Source of the DNA: JAGSOU01 sp049974865
GTDB lineage: Bacteria; Pseudomonadota; Alphaproteobacteria; Rhodobacterales; Rhodobacteraceae
Direction of reading: 5' to 3'
DNA: 64,000 nt
NCBI GenBank assembly: GCA_049974865.1
Contig: JBNGCX010000004.1
Location: 36,136-100,135, forward strand
Translations under genes and position numbers: made by a program
In this document: positions 52,861 to 61,179 of the stretch, piece by piece
How the letters are laid out: each line of letters opens with the position of its first letter
How positions within the stretch are numbered: the first letter of the stretch is position 1
Notes under the pieces: model-generated
Database searches by the model: none
What the model saw: the letters and a program-made list of their open reading frames with translations, nothing else
Told to the model about the DNA's origin: nothing

Positions 52861-54818
52861 ATATCCAGCTCCTCCACGAACCGCGCATTCGCCTGGATAT
52901 ATTCGAACCGCTTCTCCGGCTTCTTGCCCATCAGCCGTTCCACCAGGTCCCCGGTCTCGCCCGGCTCGTCCTCGTCGATGGTCACGCGGATCAGCTTGCG
53001 GCTGGCGGGATCCATCGTGGTTTCCTTCAGGTCCTTGGCGTCCATCTCGCCCAGGCCCTTGAAGCGGCTGACTTCGATCTTGCCCTTGCCGCCCAGGCCC
53101 TTCTCCATCCACATCTCCTTTTCCGCCTCGTCCAGCGCATAGACGCGCTTGGCGCCCTGCGTCAGGCGGAAGAGCGGCGGGCAGGCGAGATACAGGTGCC
53201 CCTGGTCGATCATCGGGCGCATCTGGGTGAAGAAGAAGGTCATCAAGAGCGAGGCGATATGCGCGCCGTCCACGTCGGCGTCGGTCATGATGATGATCTT
53301 GTCATAGCGCAGGTCGTCGACGTTGAACTTGGTGCCGAGGCCGACGCCGAGGGCCTGCGTCAGGTCGCTGATCTCCTGGTTGGTGCCCAGTTTGGAGCTG
53401 GCCGCGCCCAGCACGTTCAGGATCTTGCCCCGCAGCGGCAAGAGCGCCTGGGTCTTGCGGTCGCGCGCCATCTTGGCCGAGCCGCCCGCGCTGTCGCCCT
53501 CGACGATGAACAGCTCGGTGCCCTCGCGGTTGGTGGCCGAACAATCCACCAGCTTGCCCGGCAGGCGCAGCTTCTTGGTCGCGGTCTTGCGCGCGGTTTC
53601 CTTTTCCTGCCGCCGGCGCAGCCGCTCTTCGGCGCGCAGGACGAGGAAATCGAGGATCGCACCCGCCGATTTCGTATCCGCCGCCAGCCAGTTGTCGAAA
53701 TGGTCGCGGACCGATCCCTCGACCATCTTCTGCGCCGATTCCGTCGACAGCCGGTCCTTGGTCTGGCCCACGAACTGCGGCTCGCGGATGAAGCAGGAGA
53801 CCAGCGCGCAGCCGCCGGTGATCAGGTCCTCGCGGGTGATCTGGCTGGCCTTGCGGTTGTTCACCAGCTCGCCATAGGCGCGGATGCCCTTCAGGATCGC
53901 GGCCCAGAACCCGGCCTCATGCGTGCCGCCCTCGGGCGTGGGCACGGTGTTACAGTAGGAATGGATGAAACCGTCGCGCGAGGGCGTCCAGTTAATCGCC
54001 CATTCCACGCTGCCCGGCTCGCCGAATTTTTCCGAGAACGACACCTTCCCGGCAAAGGGCTTGTCGGCATAGGTGCTGGCCGACCCCAGCGTCTCGGTCA
54101 GGTAGTCGGACAGCCCGCCGGGGAAGTGGAACACGGCCTCCATCGGCGTCTCGCCGTCGTCGATGGCCGATTTCCAGCGGATCTCGACGCCCGAGAACAG
54201 GTAGGCCTTGGAGCGGACCATCTTCATCAGCCGGGCGGGTTTGAATTTCAGGTTGCCGAAGATCTCGGCATCGGGGTGGAAGGTGACGGAGGTGCCGCGC
54301 CGGTTGGGCGCCGCGCCCACCGGCTGCACCGGCCCCTGCGGGATGCCGCGCGAAAACTCTTGCGCGAACAGCTCGCGGTTGCGGGCGACCTCGACCCGGA
54401 CGTGATCGGACAACGCGTTGACCACCGACACGCCCACGCCGTGCAACCCGCCCGAGGTCTCATAGGCCTTGCCCGAGAACTTGCCGCCCGCGTGCAGGGT
54501 GCACAGGATCACCTCCAGCGCCGATTTGTCGGGGAACTTGGGGTGCGGGTCGATGGGGATGCCGCGGCCGTTGTCGCGGATGGTGACGGAATAGTCGCCG
54601 TGCAACTCCACCTCGATGCGGTTGGCGTGGCCCGCCACGGCTTCGTCCATCGAGTTGTCCAGCACCTCCGCCACCAGGTGGTGCAGCGCGCGCTCATCCG
54701 TGCCGCCGATATACATGCCGGGGCGCTTGCGCACCGGTTCCAGACCTTCCAGGACCTCGATCGAGGAGGCGTCGTAGGACGGGTCGGGCGTGGCGCCGGT
54801 CAGCAGGTCGTTGGGCAT
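52857..54818 (-). CDS. parE: DNA topoisomerase IV subunit B
   Basis: 653 residues. The GHKL ATPase has VLDNSMDEAVAGHA (Mg-binding Asn), RDNGRGIPID, and the ATP lid GGKFSGKAYETSGGLHGVG. The transducer domain follows, then the TOPRIM domain with EGDSAGGSAKMARDRKTQALLPLRGKILNV and IMTDADVDGAHI. The length and the lack of the GyrB insertion point to ParE rather than GyrB. It works with ParC, which is not in the window, to separate daughter chromosomes. Its stop is overlapped by the start of the AT-rich gene at 52396. Confidence 0.94.
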   Translation of the reverse strand: MPNDLLTGATPDPSYDASSIEVLEGLEPVRKRPGMYIGGTDERALHHLVAEVLDNSMDEAVAGHANRIEVELHGDYSVTIRDNGRGIPIDPHPKFPDKSALEVILCTLHAGGKFSGKAYETSGGLHGVGVSVVNALSDHVRVEVARNRELFAQEFSRGIPQGPVQPVGAAPNRRGTSVTFHPDAEIFGNLKFKPARLMKMVRSKAYLFSGVEIRWKSAIDDGETPMEAVFHFPGGLSDYLTETLGSASTYADKPFAGKVSFSEKFGEPGSVEWAINWTPSRDGFIHSYCNTVPTPEGGTHEAGFWAAILKGIRAYGELVNNRKASQITREDLITGGCALVSCFIREPQFVGQTKDRLSTESAQKMVEGSVRDHFDNWLAADTKSAGAILDFLVLRAEERLRRRQEKETARKTATKKLRLPGKLVDCSATNREGTELFIVEGDSAGGSAKMARDRKTQALLPLRGKILNVLGAASSKLGTNQEISDLTQALGVGLGTKFNVDDLRYDKIIIMTDADVDGAHIASLLMTFFFTQMRPMIDQGHLYLACPPLFRLTQGAKRVYALDEAEKEMWMEKGLGGKGKIEVSRFKGLGEMDAKDLKETTMDPASRKLIRVTIDEDEPGETGDLVERLMGKKPEKRFEYIQANARFVEELDI

Positions 54819-54937
54819 GGATGCTCGATTCTTCTTCGCTGTGATTGGACGCGTATTAGACCATCGCCGGGCAGGCGGGGCAACATCTTGCGTGCGCCGG
54901 GGCGCCGGCCACAGGGCGTGGGGCGATCCGGGGCGCC

Positions 54938-54979
54938 TTGACCTCGATCAAGGCTGGGCAGGGCCGCGGCTGTCAGCCT
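54938..54979 (+). promoter_or_regulatory. FNR/FnrL-type box and possible promoter of the cytochrome c gene
   Basis: TTGACCTCGATCAA (54938-54951) matches the FNR consensus at nine of ten fixed positions. CAGCCT (54974-54979) lies where the -10 would be for a box at -41.5, but it is weak. The ATG is at 55013. Confidence 0.55.
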
Positions 54980-55012
54980 CGGGGCGGGAGTTTTTTTATC
55001 CGGGAGGAAGAA

Positions 55013-55435
55013 ATGTCGTTCATCAAAGCCGTTTCCGCAGGCACTGTCGTCTTTGCCCTGACTGCCGCCGCTCCGGCGCTGGCGCAGGACGCGGGGCCGG
55101 GGGCCGAGATTTATGCCGAGCGCTGTGCCGTTTGCCACGGCGAGGGCGGGCAGGGCGACGGGCTGGTCGGCGAGCTGTTCGCGAAAAAGCCGAGCGACCT
55201 GACCCTGCTGGCCAAGAACAACAACGGTGCCTTTCCCTTCTCGGAGGTCTATCAGGCGATTGACGGGCGCCGCGAGATTACCGGGCATGGCCGCTCGGAA
55301 ATGCCGATCTGGGGCGAGTTCTTCATGGATTCGGCGATCAGCGATCCGCGGATCAACGAGAAGGACGCGCGCATGCTGACCCAGGCCCGCATCCTGTCGG
55401 TCGTCTATTTCCTGCAATCGATTCAGGGGAACTGA
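55013..55435 (+). CDS. Small periplasmic c-type cytochrome
   Basis: 140 residues with a signal peptide (residues 1-24, ending in ALAQ). Haem motif CAVCH (38-42); the likely axial Met lies in RSEMPIWGEFF. The stretch PSDLTLLAKNNNGAFPFSEVYQAIDGRREI and the closing FLQSIQGN are shared with the cytochromes at 50914 and 51348. A good GGGAGGAAG site precedes the ATG; the frame is open further but crosses the promoter. The FNR-type box suggests low-oxygen induction. Electron partners are unknown. Confidence 0.9.
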   Translation: MSFIKAVSAGTVVFALTAAAPALAQDAGPGAEIYAERCAVCHGEGGQGDGLVGELFAKKPSDLTLLAKNNNGAFPFSEVYQAIDGRREITGHGRSEMPIWGEFFMDSAISDPRINEKDARMLTQARILSVVYFLQSIQGN

Positions 55436-55511
55436 CCGGAACGCCCCGCTGCCGCCCACCGTCGCGGTCCGGCGCTGCAGCGCGGTTTCGCCCATGTTTT
55501 CTTCGCCGTTC

Positions 55512-55553
55512 TTGACCCCCGTCAAGGCGCGCGGGGCGCATTTGCGTTAACCT
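55512..55553 (+). promoter_or_regulatory. FNR/FnrL-type box and promoter of ppk2
   Basis: TTGACCCCCGTCAA (55512-55525) is a symmetric box with eight of ten fixed positions of TTGAT-N4-ATCAA. TAACCT (55548-55553) lies at the -10 position for a box centred at -41.5, which is the same geometry as at ydcH. AAGAGGAGA precedes the ATG at 55581. Confidence 0.6.
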
Positions 55554-55580
55554 TTAAAATATTGCCAAGAGGAGAAACGC

Positions 55581-56537
55581 ATGAGTGCCGCGACCGAGAT
55601 TCTGACCGAAGAGAATGCCCCGCCCGCCGCCGAAACGCCTGCGGCGGCCGTTGCCGAGGAGGCGAAGTTTCCAAAGGTGACGCCCGCCTCGATCGCGCAT
55701 GCCTTCGAAAGCGGCGAATACCCCTATGAGCGCAAGATGTCGCGCCGCAGCTACGAGGCGCAGAAGGCCAAGCTGCAGGCCGAGTTGCTGAAGGTGCAGC
55801 TCTGGGCGCAGGAGACCGGGCAGAAATTCGTGATCCTGTTCGAGGGGCGCGACGCCGCGGGCAAGGGCGGCACGATCAAGCGCTTCATGGAGCATCTCAA
55901 CCCCCGCTCGGCCCGGGTGGTGGCACTGAACAAGCCCACATGGGAGGAGAAGGGGCAGTGGTTTTTCCAGCGCTATATCAAGGAGCTGCCCACGGTTGGC
56001 GAAATGGTCTTCTACGACCGCTCCTGGTACAACCGCGCGGGCGTGGAACGGGTGATGGGCTTTTGCGAGCCCAATGAATACCTCGAATTCATGCGCCAGA
56101 CGCCGGAGCTTGAGCGCATGCTGGTCCGCTCAGGCATCCGGCTCTACAAATACTGGTTCTCGGTCACGCAGGAGGAACAGCGCCGCCGCTTCCAGTCGCG
56201 CGAGACCGACCCGCTGAAACGCTGGAAACTGTCGCCCATCGACAAGGCCAGCCTCGACAAGTGGGACGATTACACCGAGGCGAAAGAGGCGATGTTCTTC
56301 TATACAGACACCGCGGACGCCCCCTGGACGATCATCAAATCCGACGACAAGAAGCGCGCGCGCCTGAACTGCATGCGGCATTTCCTGGATTCGCTGGACT
56401 ACCCCGGCAAGGACAAGAAGATCGTGCGCCCGCCCGACCCGCTGATCGTGGGCCATGCCGCGCATGTGGTGCACAAGTCGGATCACATCCTCGGCACCTC
56501 GCTGCATCCTGACCTACGCCGCGGCAACAACGCTTGA
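55581..56537 (+). CDS. ppk2: Polyphosphate kinase 2
   Basis: 318 residues. After a low-complexity N-terminal 35 residues, the PPK2 fold begins: KFVILFEGRDAAGKGGTIKR (Walker A at 88-97), FFQRYIKELPTVGEMVFYDRSWYNRAG (Walker B and lid) and the closing part GHAAHVVHKSDHILGTSLHPDLR. It uses polyphosphate to make nucleoside di- or triphosphates, or the reverse. Its class cannot be settled by eye. It stands behind an FNR-type box, away from ppk1 and ppx, so polyphosphate use may rise at low oxygen. Confidence 0.93.
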   Translation: MSAATEILTEENAPPAAETPAAAVAEEAKFPKVTPASIAHAFESGEYPYERKMSRRSYEAQKAKLQAELLKVQLWAQETGQKFVILFEGRDAAGKGGTIKRFMEHLNPRSARVVALNKPTWEEKGQWFFQRYIKELPTVGEMVFYDRSWYNRAGVERVMGFCEPNEYLEFMRQTPELERMLVRSGIRLYKYWFSVTQEEQRRRFQSRETDPLKRWKLSPIDKASLDKWDDYTEAKEAMFFYTDTADAPWTIIKSDDKKRARLNCMRHFLDSLDYPGKDKKIVRPPDPLIVGHAAHVVHKSDHILGTSLHPDLRRGNNA

Positions 56538-56562
56538 GCGTTTGCCGGCGCTTGCCTATCTG
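56534..56562 (+). promoter_or_regulatory. Promoter of the methyltransferase gene
   Basis: TTGAGC (56534-56539) overlaps the ppk2 stop; a 17-base spacer and TATCTG (56557-56562) follow. The hairpin GCTTGCC / GGCAAGC (56550-56575) surrounds the start of transcription. AAGGAGGTGCGC precedes the ATG. Confidence 0.42.
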
Positions 56563-56588
56563 TCCGGGGGCAAGCAAGGAGGTGCGCA

Positions 56589-57185
56589 ATGTGGAACGAA
56601 CGCTACGCGGGCGCGGAATATCATTTCGGGACTGAACCCGCCGAGTTCGTCAGGCGCCACGCGCATGTCCTGGCCCCGGGCGCGAGCGTGCTCTCGGTTG
56701 CCGATGGCGAGGGGCGCAACTCGGTCTGGCTGGCGCAGCAGGGCATGCGCGTCACCGCGATGGACGGGGCGCCCAACGCCGTGGACAAGGGCCGCAGGCT
56801 GGCCGAGGCACGCGGCGTCAGCGTGGATTTCCACGTGGCCGACATCGCCGCGTGGGACTGGGACGCGGCGCAATACGATGCCGTGCTGGCCGTCTTCATC
56901 CAGTTCGCCCCGCCCGCCATGCGCGACCGGATCTTCGACGGGATGGTCCGGGCCCTGAGGCCCGGCGGCCTGCTGATGCTGCACGGCTATGCCCCGCGGC
57001 AGGTGGAATACGCCACCGGCGGCCCGGGCAAGCGTGAGCATATGTATACGACCGAGCTGCTGCGCGCCCGTTTCAAGGGGCTCGAGTTCCTCGAGCTGTC
57101 GGATTACGACGCCGAGATCCACGAGGGCCGCGGCCATAGCGGCCGGTCCGCGCTGATCGACTGCGTCGCGCGCAAGCCGCTCTGA
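56589..57185 (+). CDS. SAM-dependent methyltransferase (TehB/Methyltransf-type)
   Basis: 198 residues. It begins MWNERYAGAEYHFGTEPAEFV, and the SAM-binding motif I is VLSVADGEGRNSVWLA, with DGAPNAVDKG after the second strand and ADIAAWDWDAAQYDAVLAVFIQF before the fourth. PGGLLMLHGYAP is the usual post-motif. The class includes tellurite- and thiopurine-type methyltransferases; the substrate is unknown. Probably read from its own promoter inside the ppk2 3' end. Confidence 0.88.
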   Translation: MWNERYAGAEYHFGTEPAEFVRRHAHVLAPGASVLSVADGEGRNSVWLAQQGMRVTAMDGAPNAVDKGRRLAEARGVSVDFHVADIAAWDWDAAQYDAVLAVFIQFAPPAMRDRIFDGMVRALRPGGLLMLHGYAPRQVEYATGGPGKREHMYTTELLRARFKGLEFLELSDYDAEIHEGRGHSGRSALIDCVARKPL

Positions 57186-57251
57186 CGGCCGGGCGCCCCG
57201 GCGACCGGGCCAGGCTGACGGGACGTGAGGGGGCGGGTGTTCCCTTCGCGC

Positions 57252-57280
57252 TGGACGGGCCTGTGCGGCTGGCCTAAGCC
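57252..57280 (+). promoter_or_regulatory. Possible promoter of the MATE gene, leaderless
   Basis: TGGACG (57252-57257), a 17-base spacer and TAAGCC (57275-57280), seven bases before the ATG at 57288. Weak but of the same layout as at 1660, 37076 and 38828. Confidence 0.33.
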
Positions 57281-57287
57281 CTTGGCC

Positions 57288-58640
57288 ATGGACGTGCGCC
57301 AGACATACGCCCGGCACCTTCGTGCCACGCTGACCCTGGGGCTGCCGCTGATCGGCAGCCACCTGGCGCAGTTCGCCATCACGCTGACCGACACCGTCAT
57401 GCTGGGCTGGTACGATGTCGAGACGCTGGCCGCGCAGGTCCTGGCGGGCACGCTGTTCTTCGTTCTGTTCATCATGGGATCGGGCTTTGCCTGGGCGGTG
57501 ATGCCGATGGTGGCGACCGCGGCCGGCGCGGGCGAGGAGGCGCAGGTGCGCCGGGTGACGCGCATGGGGCTGTGGATCTCGGCGCTTTTCGCGCTGCTGA
57601 CGCTGCCCGCCTTCATCTTCGCGGCGCCGCTGTTGCGCGCGGCGGGACAGGTGCCCGCCATGGCGGCGCTGGCGCAGGAATACTTGCATATCGCCGGCCC
57701 CGCGATCCTGCCCGCGCTAATGGTGATGGTGCTGAAAAGCTACCTTTCGGCGCTGGAGCGCACGCAGGTGGTGCTGTGGGTCACGCTGGGCGCGGTCGGC
57801 GTCAATGTCGTTGTGAACTACGCGCTGATCTTCGGCAACTGGGGCGCCCCCGAGATGGGCATCCGCGGCGCCGCGGTGGCCTCGCTGGCGGTGCATCTGG
57901 CCTCGATGCTGGGTCTGGGCGTCTACGCGGCGCTGGCCACGCCGGAACACGCGCTGTTCCAGCGGCTCTGGCGCCCCGACCGGGAAGCATTCGGCGCGGT
58001 GCTGCGGATGGGCGTTCCCATCGGTCTCACCAGCCTGGCCGAGGTCGGGCTTTTCGCGGCAAGCTCGGTGATGATGGGCTGGCTGGGCACGGTGGCACTG
58101 GCCGCCCACGGCATCGCGATCCAGGTTTCCTCGGCCGTGTTCATGGTGCATCTGGGCCTGTCCAACACCGCCACCATCCAGGCCGGCCGCGCGCTGGGGC
58201 GGCGGGATTCGATTGGGCTGCGGCAGGGGGCGCAGGTGGTGCTGGCGCTGTCGGGCGCGGTCGTGCTGCTGACCGTCGCGGCCTTCCTCGGCCTGCCCGA
58301 GCTGCTGGTGGCGCTGTTCATCGATCCGGCAGATCCGCTGCGCCCCGAGATCTTGGCCATGGGCGTGGGCCTGCTGGCCGCGGCGGCGCTTTTCCAGCTG
58401 GTGGACGCGGCGCAGGTGATGGCGCTGGGCCTGCTGCGCGGGCTGCAGGACACGCGCGTGCCCATGGTGATGGCGGCCGTCAGCTACTGGGGGGTTGGCG
58501 TGCCGGCCAGCTATGCCATGGGGTTCCCGCTGGGCTGGGGGCCGGTCGGCATCTGGCTGGGCCTGGCCTGCGGCCTGGCCGTGGCGGGCGTTCTGATGAC
58601 GGTGCGGTTCTGGCGGCAGGCGGCGCGCGGGTTTGGATGA
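57288..58640 (+). CDS. MATE-family efflux pump (NorM-like)
   Basis: 450 residues in two six-helix halves. Family landmarks: LTLGLPLIGSHLAQFAITLTDTVMLGWYDVETLAAQ at the start, GSGFAWAVMPMVATAAGAGEE, and the second-half repeat LRMGVPIGLTSLAEVGLFAASSVMMGWLGTVALAAHGIAIQ. It exports cationic compounds with Na+ or protons. I chose the Met before DVRQTYARHLRATL; upstream starts would precede the conserved N-terminus by 21 residues. Substrate unknown. Confidence 0.92.
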   Translation: MDVRQTYARHLRATLTLGLPLIGSHLAQFAITLTDTVMLGWYDVETLAAQVLAGTLFFVLFIMGSGFAWAVMPMVATAAGAGEEAQVRRVTRMGLWISALFALLTLPAFIFAAPLLRAAGQVPAMAALAQEYLHIAGPAILPALMVMVLKSYLSALERTQVVLWVTLGAVGVNVVVNYALIFGNWGAPEMGIRGAAVASLAVHLASMLGLGVYAALATPEHALFQRLWRPDREAFGAVLRMGVPIGLTSLAEVGLFAASSVMMGWLGTVALAAHGIAIQVSSAVFMVHLGLSNTATIQAGRALGRRDSIGLRQGAQVVLALSGAVVLLTVAAFLGLPELLVALFIDPADPLRPEILAMGVGLLAAAALFQLVDAAQVMALGLLRGLQDTRVPMVMAAVSYWGVGVPASYAMGFPLGWGPVGIWLGLACGLAVAGVLMTVRFWRQAARGFG

Positions 58641-58802
58641 ATCGAACCTATGCGGATCGCCGCCGCGTGTCTGTCAGGAACTCGCATGACCAGGCAACCT
58701 TGGCCGGTGAGCGGATACTTCCCTCGGGATTTCGCAGATATGCGGCATGGTCTTGAACCTGCGCGGCCCAAGGAACCGGGCGGAGACCGCGGCGGCCCGG
58801 TC

Positions 58803-59210
58803 TCAGTCCTTGTCGGATTTCAACAACCGGTCGGCCTTCTTGCGCACCAGGACGGTGCGCAGGTCATGCATGGCCAGCAGAAGCGCGTCGGTGACCAGTT
58901 CCAACTGCTCGTCCGTCGCGCGCGACTGCGCCCATTGGGTGGTCAGGTTCAGGTGGTCGACCGAGCGCAGGATGTCGTCCATCTCGCGCTCGGCCAGCAC
59001 CTCGCGCCGGTCCGCCATCCAGTCGCGGATGATCCCGAGGTCCTCTTCCGAGAGTTCCCTGCCGCCATGCGGCTTGATCTCGCCATTGCGGATATTGACC
59101 GCCGCGATCTGGTCCATCTCGATCCGGCGCTGCCGGTTTTCCGGGTCGATCCGGAAAACCAGCGCGCCGTTCTCGCGCACGCGGAAGTAATAGTCCGGCA
59201 GGTCGCTCAT
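58803..59210 (-). CDS. Conserved hypothetical acidic protein
   Basis: 135 residues, soluble. LPDYYFRVRENGALVFRIDPENRQRRIEM is followed by helical segments (LSEEDLGIIRDWMADRREVLAEREMDDILRSVDHLNLTTQWAQ) and a basic end. No domain is recognised. Its start has CGGAGGCGGC upstream. It ends 11 bases from the aminotransferase stop-start region and is in the same direction as that gene (59222-60424), so it may be co-transcribed as a downstream gene. Function unknown. Confidence 0.68.
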   Translation of the reverse strand: MSDLPDYYFRVRENGALVFRIDPENRQRRIEMDQIAAVNIRNGEIKPHGGRELSEEDLGIIRDWMADRREVLAEREMDDILRSVDHLNLTTQWAQSRATDEQLELVTDALLLAMHDLRTVLVRKKADRLLKSDKD

Positions 59211-59221
59211 GCCGCCTCCGT

Positions 59222-60424
59222 TCAGGTGAGCTTGGCGCAGAAGTCCTGGATGCGCGAACACGCCTCTTTCAGCGCCTCGTCCGAGGTGGCGTAGGACACG
59301 CGGAAGCAGGGCGACAGCCCGAAGGCCGCGCCGAACACCACGGCCACGCCCTTTTCCTCCAGCAGCGCGGTGGCGAAGGCCTCGTCATCCTCGATCTTCA
59401 CCCCGCCTTCCGAGGTCTTGCCGAGGCAGCCCTCGATGGAGGGATACACATAGAAGGCGCCCTCGGGCGTCGGGCAGGTGATGCCCTCGGCCAAGTTCAG
59501 CATCTCCACCACCATGTCGCGGCGGCGCTTGAAGATCGCGTTGTTCGACGCGATGAAATCCTGCGGCCCGTTCAGCGCCTCAAGCGCCGCCCACTGGCTG
59601 ATCGAGCAGGGGTTCGAGGTCGACTGCGACTGGATCTTGCGCATCGCCGCGATCAGCATCTCGGGCCCCGCGGCATAGCCGATGCGCCAGCCGGTCATGG
59701 CATAGGCCTTGGAGACGCCGTTGCAGGTCAACGTGCGGTCGTAGAGGCCGGGTTCGACCTGTGCCGGCGTGCAGAATTCGAAATCGCCGTAGACCAGGTG
59801 TTCGTACATGTCGTCGGTCATCACCCAGACATGCGGGTGGCGCATCAGCACCTCGGTCAGCGCCTTCAGCTCATCCCAGGTGTAGCCCGCGCCGGTCGGG
59901 TTGGAGGGCGAGTTGAAGATGAACCACTTGGTCTTGGGCGTGATCGCGGCCTCCAACTGCTCTGGCGTCAGCTTGTAGGCGTTCTCGGCCGAGGCCGGGA
60001 CGGTCACCGGCTCGCCCCCCGCCAGCAGCACCATGTCGGGGTAGCTCACCCAGTAGGGCGCGGGGATGATCACCTCGTCGCCCGGGTTCAGCGTCGCCAT
60101 CAGCGCGTTGTAGAGGATCTGCTTGCCGCCGGTGCCCACGCTGACCTGCGCGGGCGTGTAGTCCAGCCCGTTGTCGCGCTTGAACTTGGCGCAGATCGCC
60201 TCTTTCAGCTCGGGGATGCCGTCGGGCGCGGTGTATTTCGTCTTGCCCGCGTCGATGGCGGCCTTGGCGGCCTCCTTGATATTGTCGGGCGTGTCGAAAT
60301 CCGGCTCGCCGGCGCCCAGGCCGATCACGTCCTTGCCCGCGGCCTTCAATTCGCGCGCCTTGGTGGTGACGGCGATGGTCGGCGAGGGTTTTACACGGTC
60401 AAGTGTCGCAGAAAGAAAGGACAT
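59222..60424 (-). CDS. Class I pyridoxal-phosphate aminotransferase (aspartate aminotransferase type)
   Basis: 400 residues of fold type I. The landmarks are YTAPDGIPELKEAIC, PAPYWVSYPDMV, NSPSNPTGAGYTWDEL with Asn175 and the Schiff-base Lys239 in CNGVSKAYAMTGWRIGY, and the C-terminal Arg in FRVSYATSDEAL, which binds the substrate carboxylate. The short form matches the aspartate/prephenate aminotransferases of alphaproteobacteria. It interconverts aspartate and oxaloacetate with 2-oxoglutarate, and may accept aromatic or prephenate substrates. Promoter at 60457-60485. Confidence 0.92.
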   Translation of the reverse strand: MSFLSATLDRVKPSPTIAVTTKARELKAAGKDVIGLGAGEPDFDTPDNIKEAAKAAIDAGKTKYTAPDGIPELKEAICAKFKRDNGLDYTPAQVSVGTGGKQILYNALMATLNPGDEVIIPAPYWVSYPDMVLLAGGEPVTVPASAENAYKLTPEQLEAAITPKTKWFIFNSPSNPTGAGYTWDELKALTEVLMRHPHVWVMTDDMYEHLVYGDFEFCTPAQVEPGLYDRTLTCNGVSKAYAMTGWRIGYAAGPEMLIAAMRKIQSQSTSNPCSISQWAALEALNGPQDFIASNNAIFKRRRDMVVEMLNLAEGITCPTPEGAFYVYPSIEGCLGKTSEGGVKIEDDEAFATALLEEKGVAVVFGAAFGLSPCFRVSYATSDEALKEACSRIQDFCAKLT

Positions 60425-60456
60425 GGTCGCCTCCGGTTTGAAACTCGGTCGCCACT

Positions 60457-60485
60457 CTCATAGGCTGCGGGGGAAGCCCGTTCAA
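60457..60485 (-). promoter_or_regulatory. Promoter of the class I aminotransferase gene
   Basis: On the minus strand, TTGAAC (60480-60485), a 17-base spacer and TATGAG (60457-60462), 33 bases from the ATG at 60424. It lies in the short gap to the divergent XRE gene. Confidence 0.5.
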
Positions 60486-60511
60486 GCGGGATTGGCGCAG
60501 CGGAGGGGACC

Positions 60512-60916
60512 ATGAGCGACGAAAATGCGGGCGGCACCGATTGGTATTCGAATGAGATCGCGACCTTCGGCGACCGGGTCGCCGGCGCACGCGAGGCGCT
60601 GGGGCTGACCCAGTCGGAGCTCGCCAAGCGGCTGGGCGTGAAGCTCAAGACCGTGCGGTCCTGGGAGAACGACCTCTCCGAGCCGCGCGCGAACAAGCTG
60701 CAGATGCTGGCGGGCATCCTGAACGTCTCGATCATGTGGCTTCTGAACGGCGAGGGCGACGGGCTGGACGCGCCCGGCGAAGAGGCTATCCTGCCGGCGG
60801 ATGTGCGGGCGATGCTGACCGAGATCCGGCAGGTCAAGACCGAGATGAACGTCATGGCCGACCGGCTGGGCCTGCTGGAAAAACGGCTCCGCGCGACGCT
60901 GAAAGAGGGAAGCTGA
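60512..60916 (+). CDS. XRE-family helix-turn-helix regulator
   Basis: 134 residues. A canonical Cro/C1 helix-turn-helix (about 19-70: VAGAREALGLTQSELAKRLGVKLKTVRSWENDLSEPRANKLQMLAGILNV) is followed by a helical C-terminal part with a heptad-like segment (MLTEIRQVKTEMNVMADRLGLLEKRLR) suited to dimerisation. It probably binds DNA as a dimer. Its stop overlaps the start of sdhE (TGATG), so the pair is co-translated. Targets unknown. Confidence 0.86.
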   Translation: MSDENAGGTDWYSNEIATFGDRVAGAREALGLTQSELAKRLGVKLKTVRSWENDLSEPRANKLQMLAGILNVSIMWLLNGEGDGLDAPGEEAILPADVRAMLTEIRQVKTEMNVMADRLGLLEKRLRATLKEGS

Positions 60917-61176
60917 TGGCCGAAATGCTGGAAAATCGCCTGAAACGCATGAAGATGCGGGCCTGGCACCGTGGCACCAAGGAGATGGACATCATCCTGG
61001 GCCGCTACACCGACGCGCACCTGGCCGCGATGAGCGGGGCACGGCTCGACCTGCTGGACGCGTTGATGGAGGAAAACGATCAGGATCTCTATCAATGGGT
61101 GACCGGTCAGGCCCCGGCGCCCGAGGAATTCGCCGCGCTGATCGACGAGATCGCGGCCCATGCCGGGGCCCGCTGA
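60916..61176 (+). CDS. sdhE: Succinate dehydrogenase assembly factor SdhE
   Basis: 86 residues. The family motif RGTKE (19-23) in MKMRAWHRGTKEMD, the hydrophobic helix around IILGRYTDAHL and the acidic LLDALMEENDQDLYQWVTG match SdhE/YgfY/Sdh5. It helps insert FAD into succinate dehydrogenase SdhA. The start overlaps the XRE stop. No sdh genes are nearby. Three bases separate it from the lysE stop. Confidence 0.9.
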   Translation: MAEMLENRLKRMKMRAWHRGTKEMDIILGRYTDAHLAAMSGARLDLLDALMEENDQDLYQWVTGQAPAPEEFAALIDEIAAHAGAR

Positions 61177-61179
61177 GCC

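Noticed and set aside
55460..55500. Terminator after the cytochrome c gene, around the palindrome GCGCTGCAGCGC
   Set aside because: The stem is only four continuous pairs when folded, and the T-run is too far away.
58783..58804. Hairpin GAGACCG / CGGTCTC at the end of the hypothetical gene at 58803, as a terminator
   Set aside because: It overlaps the stop codon and has no T-run on either strand.
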